This document shows positions 1-11,460 of a stretch of 64,000 nt of DNA, piece by piece. The stretch is from Sclerodactyla briareus (Eukaryota; Echinodermata; Holothuroidea; Dendrochirotida; Sclerodactylidae), in the NCBI GenBank assembly GCA_026419785.1, contig JAODTK010005376.1:124001-188000 (forward strand), given 5' to 3'. The number at the start of each line of letters is the position of its first letter. The stretch's first letter is position 1. The notes under the pieces were generated by a model, which was not told the origin of the DNA, searched no databases, and was given only the letters and a program-made list of their open reading frames with translations. A program made the position numbers and the translations under genes.

Positions 1-297
1 GACTCATAAAGAACGATGGAAAACAGTCACAAAGACTGAAACTGAACAATCTGCCGATTTTCGGGGGTAGGCTACCAGCTTAGGCTACGAACTATTTAGT
101 GTGGCTAGCATAGGACAGGTGCGCGAAATGAGGGTGGTTGACGATACCAAACATACATGCCGCATATCGCAAACGGATTTTATGGAACATCAAGCCAATT
201 AACCATCTGTAAACATGGAACTCCTGATTTCATACCAGCTCCAGCATCATTATACAATTCATGCGATTTTACTCGCTTCTATATATGTCAACCTAAA

Positions 298-842
298 GCC
301 GCGTTTTCATGCCACGCGGGCGGCGGGGGGCGGGCGCGTCTAAAATCGCTCATCGTATTTTCAATGGAGCCGTTTCCATGCACGCGGTGCGGACGGGCGG
401 GGCCGTGCGGGCGGGCGTGCGGGCGGGCGTTTTCTCGAATCGGTCATGTAGGATTTTTTCCGCCCGCCTGGGTGGTCTCCGCGTGGTATTTCGCAACAAT
501 TCCGGGATCCCCTGCAATCGACCGGCTTGAAGCCGGATAATGGGGAGTAGAGGAACACAATTGAGGTTCAAATAATGTTTTCAAACATCATTTCATTAAC
601 TGTTATCAACACTAGGGGGGGGATGAGATTTAAAGCTTGTGCTTATTCAACGGCCAGACACATATTTGAACACATATGACATGTTTAAACCATGATATGT
701 CAAGTATTTGCTAATTTAAATCTCCAAAACATGTCAATTGTGAAGTTTTAATGGTGGCCGTAATCGTTGACATCTAAAACAATGGTTTTCAGAAATAAAG
801 CACGGTGTTTCGGTTTAAATAATAGTATGCGTCCGGTGTTTG

Positions 843-873
<31 letters not shown>

Positions 874-1014
874 CAACAATAATAATAACAATAATAATAA
901 TAGTAGGCTACATCGATTTTTTATAGCGCATATACACGCGAAAAGTGAGAAAAGGTGCGTGAACTCGAGGAAGGAAAACGCCCGCCCGCCCCGCCCGCGT
1001 GCATGGAACGCGGC
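298..1014 (-). mobile_element. Harbinger-like MITE, copy 1
   Basis: A 717-bp non-autonomous DNA element. Its left end GCCGCGTTTTCATGCC is mirrored at the right end, whose reverse complement reads GCCGCGTTCCATGC. Both ends are very GC-rich and hold a second CGTTTCCATGCA-type motif further in. Minus-strand bases about 740-1014 match plus-strand 55608-55910 over the TIR, the TATATGCGCTAT and TGTAGCC blocks, the internal ATT microsatellite, the CCGGACGCATA block and the ACCATTGTT block. TAAA flanks the left end and GTAAA the right. The TTA target duplication of the second copy points to the PIF/Harbinger type (TWA duplications); that assignment is inference. No transposase is visible. Confidence 0.65.
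841..905. repeat. (AAT)n microsatellite inside the MITE
   Basis: An imperfect AAT/AAC trinucleotide run. The second MITE copy near 55.75-55.82 kb carries a similar ATT-rich tract at the same internal position, so the microsatellite looks like part of the element. The short poly-Asn and poly-Leu reading frames over it are artefacts. Confidence 0.9.
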
Positions 1015-2717
1015 GTAAACTGTCGATTTTTTTACATTCATACCACACCCCGCTTTCGAACTCATGAAATCCTTGGCTAAGATGATACGGTGTGTATCAT
1101 TCATGCCGAACACAAGTTTCATATGAGGATATTGACATGCATGAATCTATACGTGCTCGAGTCATCGAGCTATATTATTACCCGGAGAGGTTATGAGCCA
1201 GGTTTCTTGGTGAAATGAGGGACTTTCGGTACTCAAAACGGAGGAAAGCGGGTGCTCACTATACTAGTTACATACCGAATTCACATTGCAGCTTTGTTGT
1301 GTCCCCGGGGGTTGTATGAACACTTCGCGCCAATGTATCACAACGATCGTACGTGACGCACACCAACACTGCTATATAGTATGAAGCTGACTATCATATG
1401 CAGACTGAAAACAACTGCAAACAGTGTTAATTAATAGCGGTTAATTTGAAAAATATATTGGAGTCATAAAAATAACCGGATTGTCTCTGACAAACATGAT
1501 CGAGACAGAAATGCATGAGGAGAGGAAGAGAGGAAAGCCTAATAAATTATGGTATGTCTTGACTGAGGGCGCTGCCGAGCAAAGAAATTTGGAATAAATG
1601 ATGAGGTCATTATACATCTATATATCTAGAAGTCACCGTAGACAGGTTCATAGCTAAATTTTCAATTCGCAGTCATACGCTACAGTAGGCCTGACAGTAC
1701 AACCGAGGTTTGATCAGAGTGCATAAATATATCCCAAGATATAATCTGCCACAATAGCGAGAGTTGTTAAGCAAAAGTCAGAACTCGTTATCCACGAAAA
1801 AATGAAACTGCTTTTCACAGACTTAAAAATATAGTTCGATAGCATTGGCAGCATTAAAGCATATATTGTTGCATCGTGCAGATCCACGGCCGTGAAACGG
1901 TGTTGCTATCGCTAGTTCATGGGCTGAATCTCTACAGGATCAGGATGACGACGCCATAATGCAGACAAGAAGAGCTGTTCGTCGGTAAGTCATGGTCTTG
2001 GTGGTACAGTGACGATGGATGGGCGACTGTTGCTAGATCCTAACCTCAACGGTTTGGATACAAACGGTTACTCACTAGATTAGTCAACAGGATATTTTGG
2101 GACCGACTTACCACCTGAAGGGAGCTCTTCATGACCCCGTTATATTCACGGCAATGATTGCTAGGCCCTTCTGAAAGAGTTGTCCTCGATTTGTTGCCAA
2201 TGTACCAGGGCAATTCGAAGAGTGTAGATACATTTTTTAGTTACGCCTAAAATGTTATAAGTTATGTGTATACGAATTGAGAATTGACACAGGCGCAGAG
2301 GGAGGGAGAGGGGAACTGAGTAACAGCGCCCCTGGAATCAAAACATCGATCGATCGTTCGATCCAACCATACCGTACTCATATTCGTTATGAGTCCAACA
2401 AACCACGGGGAGTGTAGTGAAACTCAGTAATAAAAATGTATTGAATTTTCAGAGACGTTTATAATTCTGTGCGATACCCGAGATCAATACGGAAAAAGTG
2501 TATGTAGTTGATTCCATGTAATAGTGAATCAGTCAAAATAAGTTTAATCTAAACCAAATAACATGCCTGCAAATGACTAGGTGATGTTTGCCAGGTTATT
2601 TGCATATTCTCAAACTGCTCTAAAAACTAATCGCATTCGCAGGTTGGCTTGGTTTCGAATGGGCTGAAATGGTTAATCTTGAAGGAAGCAGAGGATTAAT
2701 GCAGTCACAGCAGTGTT
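1015..2717. other. No recognisable feature
   Basis: AT-rich single-copy-looking DNA. I see no conserved reading frame, RNA gene or clear repeat. A short (ATCG)n-like stretch lies near 2346-2362. Confidence 0.5.
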
Positions 2718-2835
2718 ATGTGTGTGTGTGAGTGGTGGCGTGTGCGCGCGCCTTCGCGCCGCGCGTGTGTGGTATGTGTGTTTGTGTGTGGTGTGTGTGT
2801 GTGTGTGTAGGGTGTGTGCGCGCGCGCGCGGGTAA
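2718..2835. repeat. (TG)n/(GC)n dinucleotide microsatellite
   Basis: Interrupted GT tract with embedded GCGCGC blocks near 2740-2765 and 2818-2830. Alternating purine-pyrimidine sequence of this kind can adopt Z-DNA (general knowledge). The minus-strand Thr/His-rich frame over it is not a gene. Confidence 0.9.
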
Positions 2836-3764
2836 GTCTGGCTGGTAAACACGGATATACACTCGATCCCACCAGAATGGATGAAGCCTATACTGGGTAT
2901 TGTAGTTCATTTTAAAATCTCATTGTGTCAGCATCTAGGAAAATGGGGAATTGTGAATAATTGATATTTAGACAAATTTCAGCTTGTTAAGGACGAGGAC
3001 TGGACCCCACTTGGATGGATGAAACTCGTACTCGGATGTGTTTTCCACTATGAATATTGCGTACATAGACCATTTCTAAGGTTTAAGGAGCGGTTGCCGA
3101 AGTATGAAAATCTTGTTACACCTGCTAAATTCCAGTGTAATGATTGGTACGATCAACTTGCAATTTTCTTATGAGGAGTACATGAACCCCAGTAACCGAA
3201 ATAATAAATTGAATTGGTCCATATAGCAGGTTACCTTCTGTGGTGAACATAGGGGCACTGAGCGACACAGCCCTGTTGGGGACGATCGTCAGTTGGCTGA
3301 CATCAATGAACACGTCAGTGTCTTGTTGACGCTGGCTAGGCGATTCCTAAGTTTCCTTTATGGAACCTCAACAAAAATACCCATCCCCTGCAGGCCATTT
3401 GTCCAGGGGCAGTTGCCTTGTTCGACGACGAAAAGATATGTTAGTTGTATAAGTTAGTACCTATCCGTACGTGACACTATAGTTAATTTCAATGTTATGG
3501 TGAATTATCGCGTCGCATATGCAAATTCACGACCAACACTGTGAATAGTTTTGTCGATTACAGTAAATTATAGCAACACTGCTAACACAGCATATACTGT
3601 AGATGTAATAGTAACTAATGATTATTGAGAGTGAAATGACTTCATTTAATTTTAATGCACGTAAGGAACGCGGTTTCAGCCTCATACATGTCGCGATCAT
3701 AGGTTTTGGTGGAAGGAACTCGCAGATGGCCGTCTTATTCGATACTTATCACCCTTGATTCCAA
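2836..3764. other. No recognisable feature
   Basis: Mixed-composition DNA without a supportable gene or repeat. A 62-codon minus-strand frame at 3125-3313 has no recognisable motif. Confidence 0.5.
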
Positions 3765-3960
3765 TTTTTATATATATTTTTTTGTGAAGCTTATACACTA
3801 TATAGATATATATATATCTTATCATTATAATCTATAGAATAATATATATATATTATATAATATATATATTATTATATATATATATCTATATATATATATA
3901 TATATATATAGATATATATATTATATATATATATATATATTAGTTATAATATAAGATAGA
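3765..3960. repeat. (TA)n low-complexity tract
   Basis: Almost pure A/T, mostly TATATA with scattered breaks. It could form cruciforms and is prone to misassembly. Confidence 0.9.
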
Positions 3961-4257
3961 GTACAGTATAGGTTCCAAAAAAAGAAGTTGACGTTTGAGT
4001 TGAGTTTTGTAGTACAAAATTTATTGGAAATCATTTTCTGTAGTCTGTATTGATGTACAAGTTGGTGTCACTTCGATGTTAATATCGCTGAAGCAGGTTT
4101 ACGGGGGAACCAAAATTTCGATTCACGACAATTGTCGGGTCGTATTTGCCTGGCCATTCGGAGAGGGATACGTATTGGGTATGGAAAAAAAGTACTGTTT
4201 TCCTCGTTCGGGTAGTATAAAAAAAACCAATATCTCGTTTTCCACCATAGGGAACAA

Positions 4258-4312
4258 GTATGTGGGTGTGTGTGTGTGTGTGTGGTGTGCGCGGTGATGT
4301 TGTGTGTGAAGG
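4258..4312. repeat. (TG)n microsatellite
   Basis: TGTGTG run with a GCGCGG interruption. Four overlapping short frames here on both strands are by-products of the repeat. Confidence 0.85.
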
Positions 4313-4559
4313 CTGTGACATGGATTTGTTTCCACGCGATATCTAAAGGACGCAAGCTGTATCAAGTACATGTTGGTGATGGTTGTTCCACGTGTAGGGG
4401 AAAACTCTCTTGTTTTTGGTTATTCAATTGAGGCCGTGCGAGGGTCAGGAGGGACATCTTAAAAAGCGTTTCTGCACAATAAAATGTGGAACGGGAAGCA
4501 GTTATCAAATTGTAATCAGTGTGTGTGGGTTGTATATCTGAAAAGGAAGAATTGTATTT

Positions 4560-5160
4560 GGGTGGTGTTCAGGTCGAGGTCATTCAAGGTCACTGAAAAA
4601 GTGATTTTCATATATCTTCGCAACGAAAACATTTCAGGGGTTGGGGGTGGGTAATGGAGAATATTGTTCGTCTGTGCAAAACTACCTCTGATGTGCTACT
4701 TAACATTATTGCCCTTTTGACTCATTGACCTATGAACGTGGAAAACTTTGGGGCCATTCTTTTTGATGTCCAGGACTTGTAGTGTTGCCACCAACAATAG
4801 GCATTTGCATGACAACTAAAACACTTCTATAACACGCTCATTTCTAGCTATGTCGGCTGTGAATGGGTGATGCACTGAGCAGCCTCGAATCACTGAGAAA
4901 TGTTAAACTTCATATATCTTCACAACGAAACATTTTAGGGGTTTGTATAATGAAAATTTAGTTGGTCTAGGCAAACAACATCTGTGACCTAACTTTGACC
5001 TCATTTAACCTTTTTACCTCATTTGACCTAATGACCTTGTGACTTTTGGGGTCAATTCTTTGAGACGACCACACTAGGTCTTGTTGGCAGCCTATAGATC
5101 AATAGGCCATTGCCGATTTAAGACACTTCTATCACGCTATCTCCAGTTATGTCCCCTAAA
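4560..5160. repeat. Two-unit tandem repeat, ~302-bp period
   Basis: The block CATATATCTTC[GA]CAACGAAA appears at 4609 and again at 4911. Each is followed in the same order by a GGGGTT block, a GTCTRNGCAAA block, TTTGACTCATT/TTTGACCTAAT text, GACCT/TGACCTTGTGA text, a TTTGGGGYCA-TTCTTT block, a GGTCTTGT block, a CAATAGGC-ATT block and an ACACTTCTAT-CACGC block. The units are rich in AGGTCA/TGACCT hexamers, as are the repeats at 13.4-16.3 and 58.6-59.7 kb. Confidence 0.75.
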
Positions 5161-5940
5161 GAAGGGCGAAACAACTCTACTGAGGGTGTCTTCGTGCCGG
5201 GCTACTGTGGGGTTCCGTTATTGCCCACTGCAAATATTAGATGACTCATATATGCCATCCTGTTTGACAAAATTGATCTGTTAATTTGATAGATGACATT
5301 TGGCAGTAGTAAAGAGAATTGTTTCTGAGCGATTGCTCAGATTTTAAAATCCTCAATATAACAATATTGCTTGCATGTGGTATCTCTGTCTCTCAAAAAA
5401 AGGTATATACTATAGGAATGTTATATGAATCCAGCGTACATGTACCTTCCCATCCCTCAACCCCAAGGGTGATCTTAGCTGGCCCCTGAGCAGCTGTTGG
5501 CGCCATGAGCTGCGAAAACTTTCATACAATTGTACACTAAATTTTCCATGTTCGCACAAATTGAGCCTGGTTTCATGCGTCCAAAAATCACCCTGCTCAC
5601 CCAGCATTACGAAACTCCCTCATCCTCTCAAAAAAATATGGTTTACTCGACCGCCCATGCCACTCCTCCAAATATCCCCAATCCACCCTCCCCATCCATG
5701 CCTTCCTCCATCCCCCGAGTGCTTATGTGAGTCGTGGAATGTTTCTCACGTGCCTCCTATGCAGGGGGCCCTACTCTTTCACAATCCAGTAGGAAGCTAC
5801 CCTTTTTTTGATCGACAGTTTGTAAGATATTTCCTACCGTCCTGCCTGCTTGGATAGGCAACTAATGGACTGTTTTTAAACGAGCGATGAAAATCGTTGT
5901 ATTGTATGCCTTCCCCGGCAAACTAGTAGTCTCACCAGGG
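5161..5940. other. No recognisable feature
   Basis: No supportable gene. Several overlapping 60-100-codon frames in both directions around 5410-5860 look random. Confidence 0.45.
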
Positions 5941-5975
5941 GCGGTCGCCAGGGGGGGGGGGGGTGGTGGGTGGGC
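5941..5975. repeat. G-rich homopolymer tract
   Basis: A run of more than ten G followed by interrupted GGTGGTGGG. It could form a G-quadruplex and its length is unreliable in assemblies. Confidence 0.8.
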
Positions 5976-6479
5976 AGGGAGTGAGCTGCCCCCCTATGGG
6001 TTTGGGCCGAAAAAAGAAAATCGACAGAATGATGGTTTAATGCCCACGTTTTCGTCGGCTTGGGGTTTCAAGTGTCAAAATAATATCCAACTTACTTATT
6101 TTCTATTCTTTCTCATCGGGACTCAAATCGAGACGCACACTGGTCCTGTAATTATAGCGTTCGCAATGTTGCGTATTTTACTGCTTTGAGAATACTGTGG
6201 TCATTATGAAGCCACCGTTTGTTGATATAGGTGAGAGGACTCATGTTAACTTGCAAACTTCGCATCATTTTAGTGTACGGCTGAAGGAGTAAAATAGCAG
6301 TTTTTTTTTTTGCAGCTTGATATATTGTTGATATTCTGATGGACGCTTCTAATTGCTTTTTTCCCTAGAGTGATTCTATTTGAATTTAACAGAAAATTAA
6401 CTAATAACTGCACTTTGTTTATTTTATTTATTCACCACAATCTTTAGCATACAATACATGCAATTTTTTTTAACGTAGC

Positions 6480-6625
6480 CTGCCTACCTGTACAGACGTA
6501 GCATGGGCGGCAGATCACGGTGGGGGTGGGGGAACGGGGGGAACCTCCCCTCCCCCCAATATTTTTTGGTGGGGGGGGACAACTAATAAATGTCCCCCCC
6601 CAATATTTTTGAGCGACGGTGAAAA
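6480..6625. repeat. G/C-run repeat with internal mirror symmetry
   Basis: Begins with a GGGCGGCAGATCACGG block. Two AATATTTTT motifs, each next to a C-run (6556 and 6602), follow and are separated by a G-run. Related G/C-run pieces occur near 38955, 41960-42015 and 43335-43385, suggesting remnants of one non-autonomous family. The rest of 5976-7229 shows nothing else I can name. Confidence 0.5.
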
Positions 6626-7229
6626 AAACCTATAATCTAAGTACTCATATTTCTTATTGACTGCTTAAATGTTATGTTAAGAAGGACGAAATGACAAAAA
6701 ATTCGGCTGCGCGCCTATTCTCCTGTCTTTTCCGCTACACGTATAATGCATGGTCCCATGTATACTAACTTAATACCTGCAATTCTGTCCATATGATTTT
6801 TTCTCCATTACGGTGTCATCTTCAACTGTGGTGAACATATGGGTATGCCACAAGGAGATTTGGTTTGGGACATTCATGTGCCCCCCCCTCCCAACTACAA
6901 CATACCGGAATCCAACTGTCCTTTTCTTAACATGCAACTGTTTAGTCTTCTCTGATCCTTATTTCAGACTGGCTTTGCCAGCCTGCCTGCTGTTTTTTAT
7001 ATAGATGAAAGCTAATGTAAACGAAAAACAACGGGCATGGAATTGTGCACATCAGTAATGGAGGGTTTACGTGAATGACGCATGGCCCTATACAAGCGCG
7101 AAGCGGAGATAAAATTCTTGGACGAACAATTTTGAACGGAAACAAATCTGAAAAATGACCTCTTGTCTGCTGCCTGGCTCAATCCTTTTATTCCATGCCC
7201 GAAATGCACCCATTTTCCATTACAGTGAT

Positions 7230-8330
7230 GTTCAAGCAAATTTTCAATCTGCGGGGCGCAGCCTCAAACCCCGATTGGAAAGAGGCCCTCGATGGAAGAT
7301 CTCTAAAACATGCCTGATGGTAGTATGGAGACCACGATGAGAGAAATGTACGGATTAACATCGATCAGCTTTCGGAAATTTATTGTCAATTTCAGTGAGT
7401 GCTACGTGCCCTCCCTGCAACCTGGGGGGGGGGGGGGGGTCTGTACGTCGATTTTCTCGACGCTACGCTTCAAAACTGAGGGCGGTGGGCTAATTGTAAT
7501 GACTAAGGCATGATATACTCAAGAGCGTTTCTTGATGATCCTTTCAGACTATTTTATTAATTTGTAAATTTTGGATTTGCTTATGCCATATAGACATGGG
7601 AAGTACCGTTTCCGGCAATCTGGGGGATTCGTAAAGGCGCAAAATTTCCTTGTACCCTACGCGCCACTGAGCGGTCCCAATGTAAGGAATAACATCGGTC
7701 AGTTGCCCTTTTCCTTCGGAACGTTCCTGAAATATCATTTCTGAAATTAATTGCCAATTTTAGGTACGTTGCTCACTGCTATCGGCGGGGAATGCCGTTT
7801 CCGCAATCTGGGGGTCTGTGAAACGAATTTTCCTTGTACCCTAACGCGTGCAACTGATGGTGGCGGCTAGCCCGAATTTGTAAGGGTGGACATCGATCAG
7901 TTCCTTCAAGGACTTTTCCTGAAATATGAATTTTGAAATGATAGCCAATTTAGGGACGTGCTTACGCCATTACGGTCCGGGAAGTGCCGTTTACTGCAAT
8001 ATGGGGTCGGTTTAAAACTAGAAATTTCTGTACCCTACCGCGGTCAACAAACCGAAGTGGCCCAAAATGTACGTGAAATAACATTGATCAGTTCCCTCGA
8101 AAATGTTTCTTGAATAGAAATTCGGGAATTATTGCAATTTAGGGATGAATGGCTTACTACATATGGCCCCGGAAGTGCCGTTTTCCTGCAATCTGAGGGT
8201 CGTTAAAACAAAAACTCCAATTGTACGCTGCGCGCCAAAAGGTTTTGCGCTCCGCTTAGGTGGTCTGACCTCATATGCCCCCCAAATATTTACATAGATC
8301 GCCGCCCCTGGACGTAGGTACAATGTCACG
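7230..8330. repeat. Tandem array, ~190-bp monomer
   Basis: The motif GGAAGTGCCGTTT-CNGCAATCTGGGGGT recurs at 7599, 7789, 7979 and 8171, a period of 190-192 bp. Each unit continues with a CTTGTACCCTACGCG block, an AACATYGATCAGTTCC block, a CCTGAAATAT block and a TTGCCAATTTAGG block. An eroded extra unit precedes it at about 7240-7420. The last monomer runs into GCGCGCC...GCGCTCCGC, linking it to the palindrome-bearing dispersed repeats. Small reading frames here are repeat-derived. Confidence 0.85.
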
Positions 8331-9145
8331 GGGGTGGTATTTGTTGTCAGATGTTATAGAATGAAATCTGACGCCTGAAAAAATGTCAGCATTTAATTCT
8401 TCCAGAAGAAATATGAGTTTAGGTCAAAACTCGTTGACGTAGTACATTACAAAGTGTATCAAATGTGCACATTTTGTATCTAAGCAGTATTGATGACTCA
8501 AAAAATCGCAAAGGGGAGGGGGACGCACACTCCCATTAGACCTCCCCCATGTCGAACACCCATGCCAAAGCTTCCCCTCATCGTAAAACCCTGGCGCCGC
8601 CAGGTCTCACGGCCAATCCTTTTAGGTCATGCCTGTTGTGACGTTTTGGGGTGATCGCATTGAACGGAGTCTAGGATAATTTGTTCTCATAAACTGTTTA
8701 ATGCCAATTTTTTGAAGTCATATCCTCACCTTTTCATATAATTTAAAGATTGTTTCGCCGGTGAATTTTAGAAGAAGATACAAAATTATCAAACCTCCCA
8801 AAACTCCTGACTCAGGTCTACGCATAATCAGCTGGTTTAAACGGCTTGGACAACGGTTTCCAACTCGCGTTTTCGGAATTTATCCTGCTAAAAAACTGCT
8901 GTGTTCGCGAAGTAGTAAAGTAGACAGTGCCAATAAGGCTGTATATTTGGTAATGGCACGAGGTCAAAATCTCCCAGCCCATCTCAACACGTCTTTTGCA
9001 TAACGTCGCTTTTTTGAAGGGTTTTGTTGTGAGAATCTATGCACGTCGAAAGCCAATGTGGCAAACGGGTGCTGTGCATTCGTGAGATGTCGACCAATCT
9101 AATTGTGACACTTTGAGTAGTTGTAGCTTAGAAAAGCTGGGCTCG
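8331..9145. other. Decayed repeat sequence, no gene
   Basis: Includes a G/C-run block near 8510-8610 resembling 6480-6625. The 80-codon frame at 8761-9003 has no recognisable motif. Confidence 0.4.
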
Positions 9146-9262
9146 ATAATAATAATAATCACCGGCCCGATATAATAATAATAATAATAAAATAATATAA
9201 TAATAATAATAATAATAATAAAATTTAATAATATAATAAGAATAATAATAAAAATATCTCAG
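9146..9262. repeat. (AAT)n microsatellite
   Basis: Imperfect ATA/AAT repeats with short interruptions, including CACCGGCCCGAT near 9161-9173. Confidence 0.9.
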
Positions 9263-9614
9263 ACATCCTTCGACAAGAGTTTCTACTAGTCACACTTTTA
9301 GTTTATATTATTTTGGTGTCCTTGCTACAAATCTTGAATTTCACCACAAGAAAAAACAGCACGGTTGACAAGCGCTAGCCTTCGTATGCTGGGCCTAGGC
9401 CCTAGTTCCGGACGAAATTGAACAATTACAAGTAGAATAATCTGTAGACTCCGGATGCCTATCAAACATCATTATACATCGCCATTCCACTACAGTGGTA
9501 TACGTGAGGATGGCATGAGCTTTGGACTGTGACACAGCGTTGTGTTCTTTCCTAAAGCTCAAGTTATGTTTTTCGCATTTGAATCACTGGCTAGTGGTAT
9601 ACATGAGCGTCTAT

Positions 9615-10430
9615 CCGTTTAGAAAAGTGGGGGGAGCATTCGAATGCAAATGACCATCTGAGCGGAGCGGCACCACCGGTTGCCCGCAAAGCGCGCAAAG
9701 AAAAAATTTCAACTTTTCATACCCTCCAGATCGCCGGAAACGGCACTTGCCAGACTCGATAACACCACGACATGTGTGATTTGCGTAAGAGAGACAGACA
9801 AAAAAGTTGTCATCGTTTATACTAAGAGATTTACCGCATATTCACACAAGGTCTTTTTATACCTTTTCGACTCTGGCCGCGTTGTGTGGGAACAAGGGGT
9901 CTGCCTAACGGTCCCAGGTGGATCGAAAGGAAAAAGACCATAGGGTACGGGAGCATTCAATGGGGGCATAAATATTGGCTCCGAAATTTTATACAGTACT
10001 GACTTGTCGAAGACTACCGCGCGCGCGAAGCGTGCGGAATTTCTGCATGTTTAAGGGCATTTTACGACTAAAGTAAGCAAAAAATTCAGCCTTTTCCACT
10101 TGCCTTTTTCTTTTTTCCAAATTTTCCAAGAATTTTTCGCACGCGCCAACCGAATTTCATCCAGAAAAATGGGGGGGGCAGTGGCACCAGGCTTCGAAAT
10201 TTTATTCGAGTGAAACAAAATGATGATTCGAATCATTACATCGCATAGTCACACGCATGGTTGAAAAACGCCCTCGAAAATTGAGCCATTTTGCATTCTG
10301 ATTCAAAATTCGAGAAACCGGTATGGAACATGGGTAATCCCTTCGACTGCGGCCCTAGGCAAGGGTACATATCTTATCTGGGAGTCCGCACCTAGAATAA
10401 GTGGACTTGAAACAATTTTCAATTCCAACG
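9615..10430 (+). repeat. Long dispersed repeat A, copy 1
   Basis: About 0.8 kb matching 42082-42870 in the same orientation and block order: AAAAGTGGGGGG with a CATTCGAATGCA-type block, a GAGCGGAGCG block, ACCCTCCAGATCG, GGCACTTGCCAG, CATGTGTGATTTG, AAAAGTTGTCAT, ACTAAGAGAT, TTCACACA, a GCGCGCGAAGCG palindrome, TTGCATGTTT-type text, GCAAAAAATTCA, CAGAAAAATGGGG, TTATTCGAGTGAA and CATTACATCGC. The 87-codon frame at 9680-9943 is interrupted in the other copy, so I do not call it a gene. Confidence 0.75.
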
Positions 10431-11199
10431 CGTGATTATTGTTCGCGTTAGAAATAATTGAATAGTTTAGGACGTCATCAAATTCATGATTATCACTGTG
10501 AACCACCTCACACCCCCTCCAATAGATGACCGGTGCACTTTACCCGTTCACGGTTCAGTAAATGTGGTTCAGAAGTCGCAGACCAACTTTACCCAGACAT
10601 AAAAAAGGTTATTGGATTTCATTGCCGTTTATATGCCAACTTATATCAGTATGATCGGCGAAAATTCGACCACCAATTCATATAAAAAAACTTTTCATTT
10701 TTACTTTGCCCAATTTTCTTCCATTATTTCTCCGAATTCTGGTATTTTTCGTTTCGTGTTTCCACCTCAATTATTCTGCAACCCTGGTCCGACCCGTCCT
10801 CCGGATAAAATGACTGATTTTCCCTAAGTTATGTACGCATCCGTTATATACCTTTATCACTTACTATTTGGGCATAGATTTACGTTGTCACCTAAATTGG
10901 GGTTGACAAAATGATTAAAATAAATGTTTGCCAATTAGCAATATACGTGTATCTGCTAGTACTTTTCCCCTCCAAGGGCGCAGTCTTTGTGCGGTCGTGA
11001 CCCCCACTTTTCGGAAGTCCTCCGTACATATGTGTTTCCACGCTTGACCCCCTGGGACCCTCAACTTTCAGCCAGGAGAATTGCCCTCGTGACTTTTATT
11101 TACGCAACCAACGTGGTGCCAGTGCAAGCTTGTTTGAGCACATCGTGAATGATTTGGTCCTCAGCCTTCGTCAGGCGACTGCAGAATAATAAATTTCGA
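10431..11199. other. Decayed repeat sequence, no gene
   Basis: Text such as CCGGATAAAATGACTG near 10801 resembles neighbouring repeats. No coding signal. Confidence 0.35.
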
Positions 11200-11460
11200 A
11201 AGGAGAAAAAGTGATGATCGCAGGCATAGGCGTACGGGACCCTTCTGGTTTTAGCAGAACATGTTTCGCTAAATGACAGAAGAGCAGACCCGCGTGCGAA
11301 GCGCGCCAAAAATGTGCATGTTTTTCGGGCGATTGAACAATCAGGCTGGTCAGCAAGACATTTTAGGAACCTTCCTCCACTTTTGAAACTTTTCTGTCCA
11401 GATTTTCCCCGAATTATTGTCAATTTTGCCCGAATTTTTCATCTCAGAATAACTCACGCT
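11200..11460 (+). repeat. Dispersed repeat A, 3' partial copy
   Basis: Carries the same late blocks as 9990-10170 and 42480-42640: a GCGTGCGAAGCGCGCC palindrome, GTGCATGTTTTTCGGGC, a CCACTTTTGAAAC block, CCAGATTTTCCC and TTTTTCATC. The 5' half is missing. The two overlapping minus-strand frames of 107 and 61 codons are repeat-derived. Confidence 0.6.

Noticed and set aside
157-540. 127-codon frame at the left edge
   Set aside because: It runs through the GC-rich MITE terminus; composition is repeat-driven.
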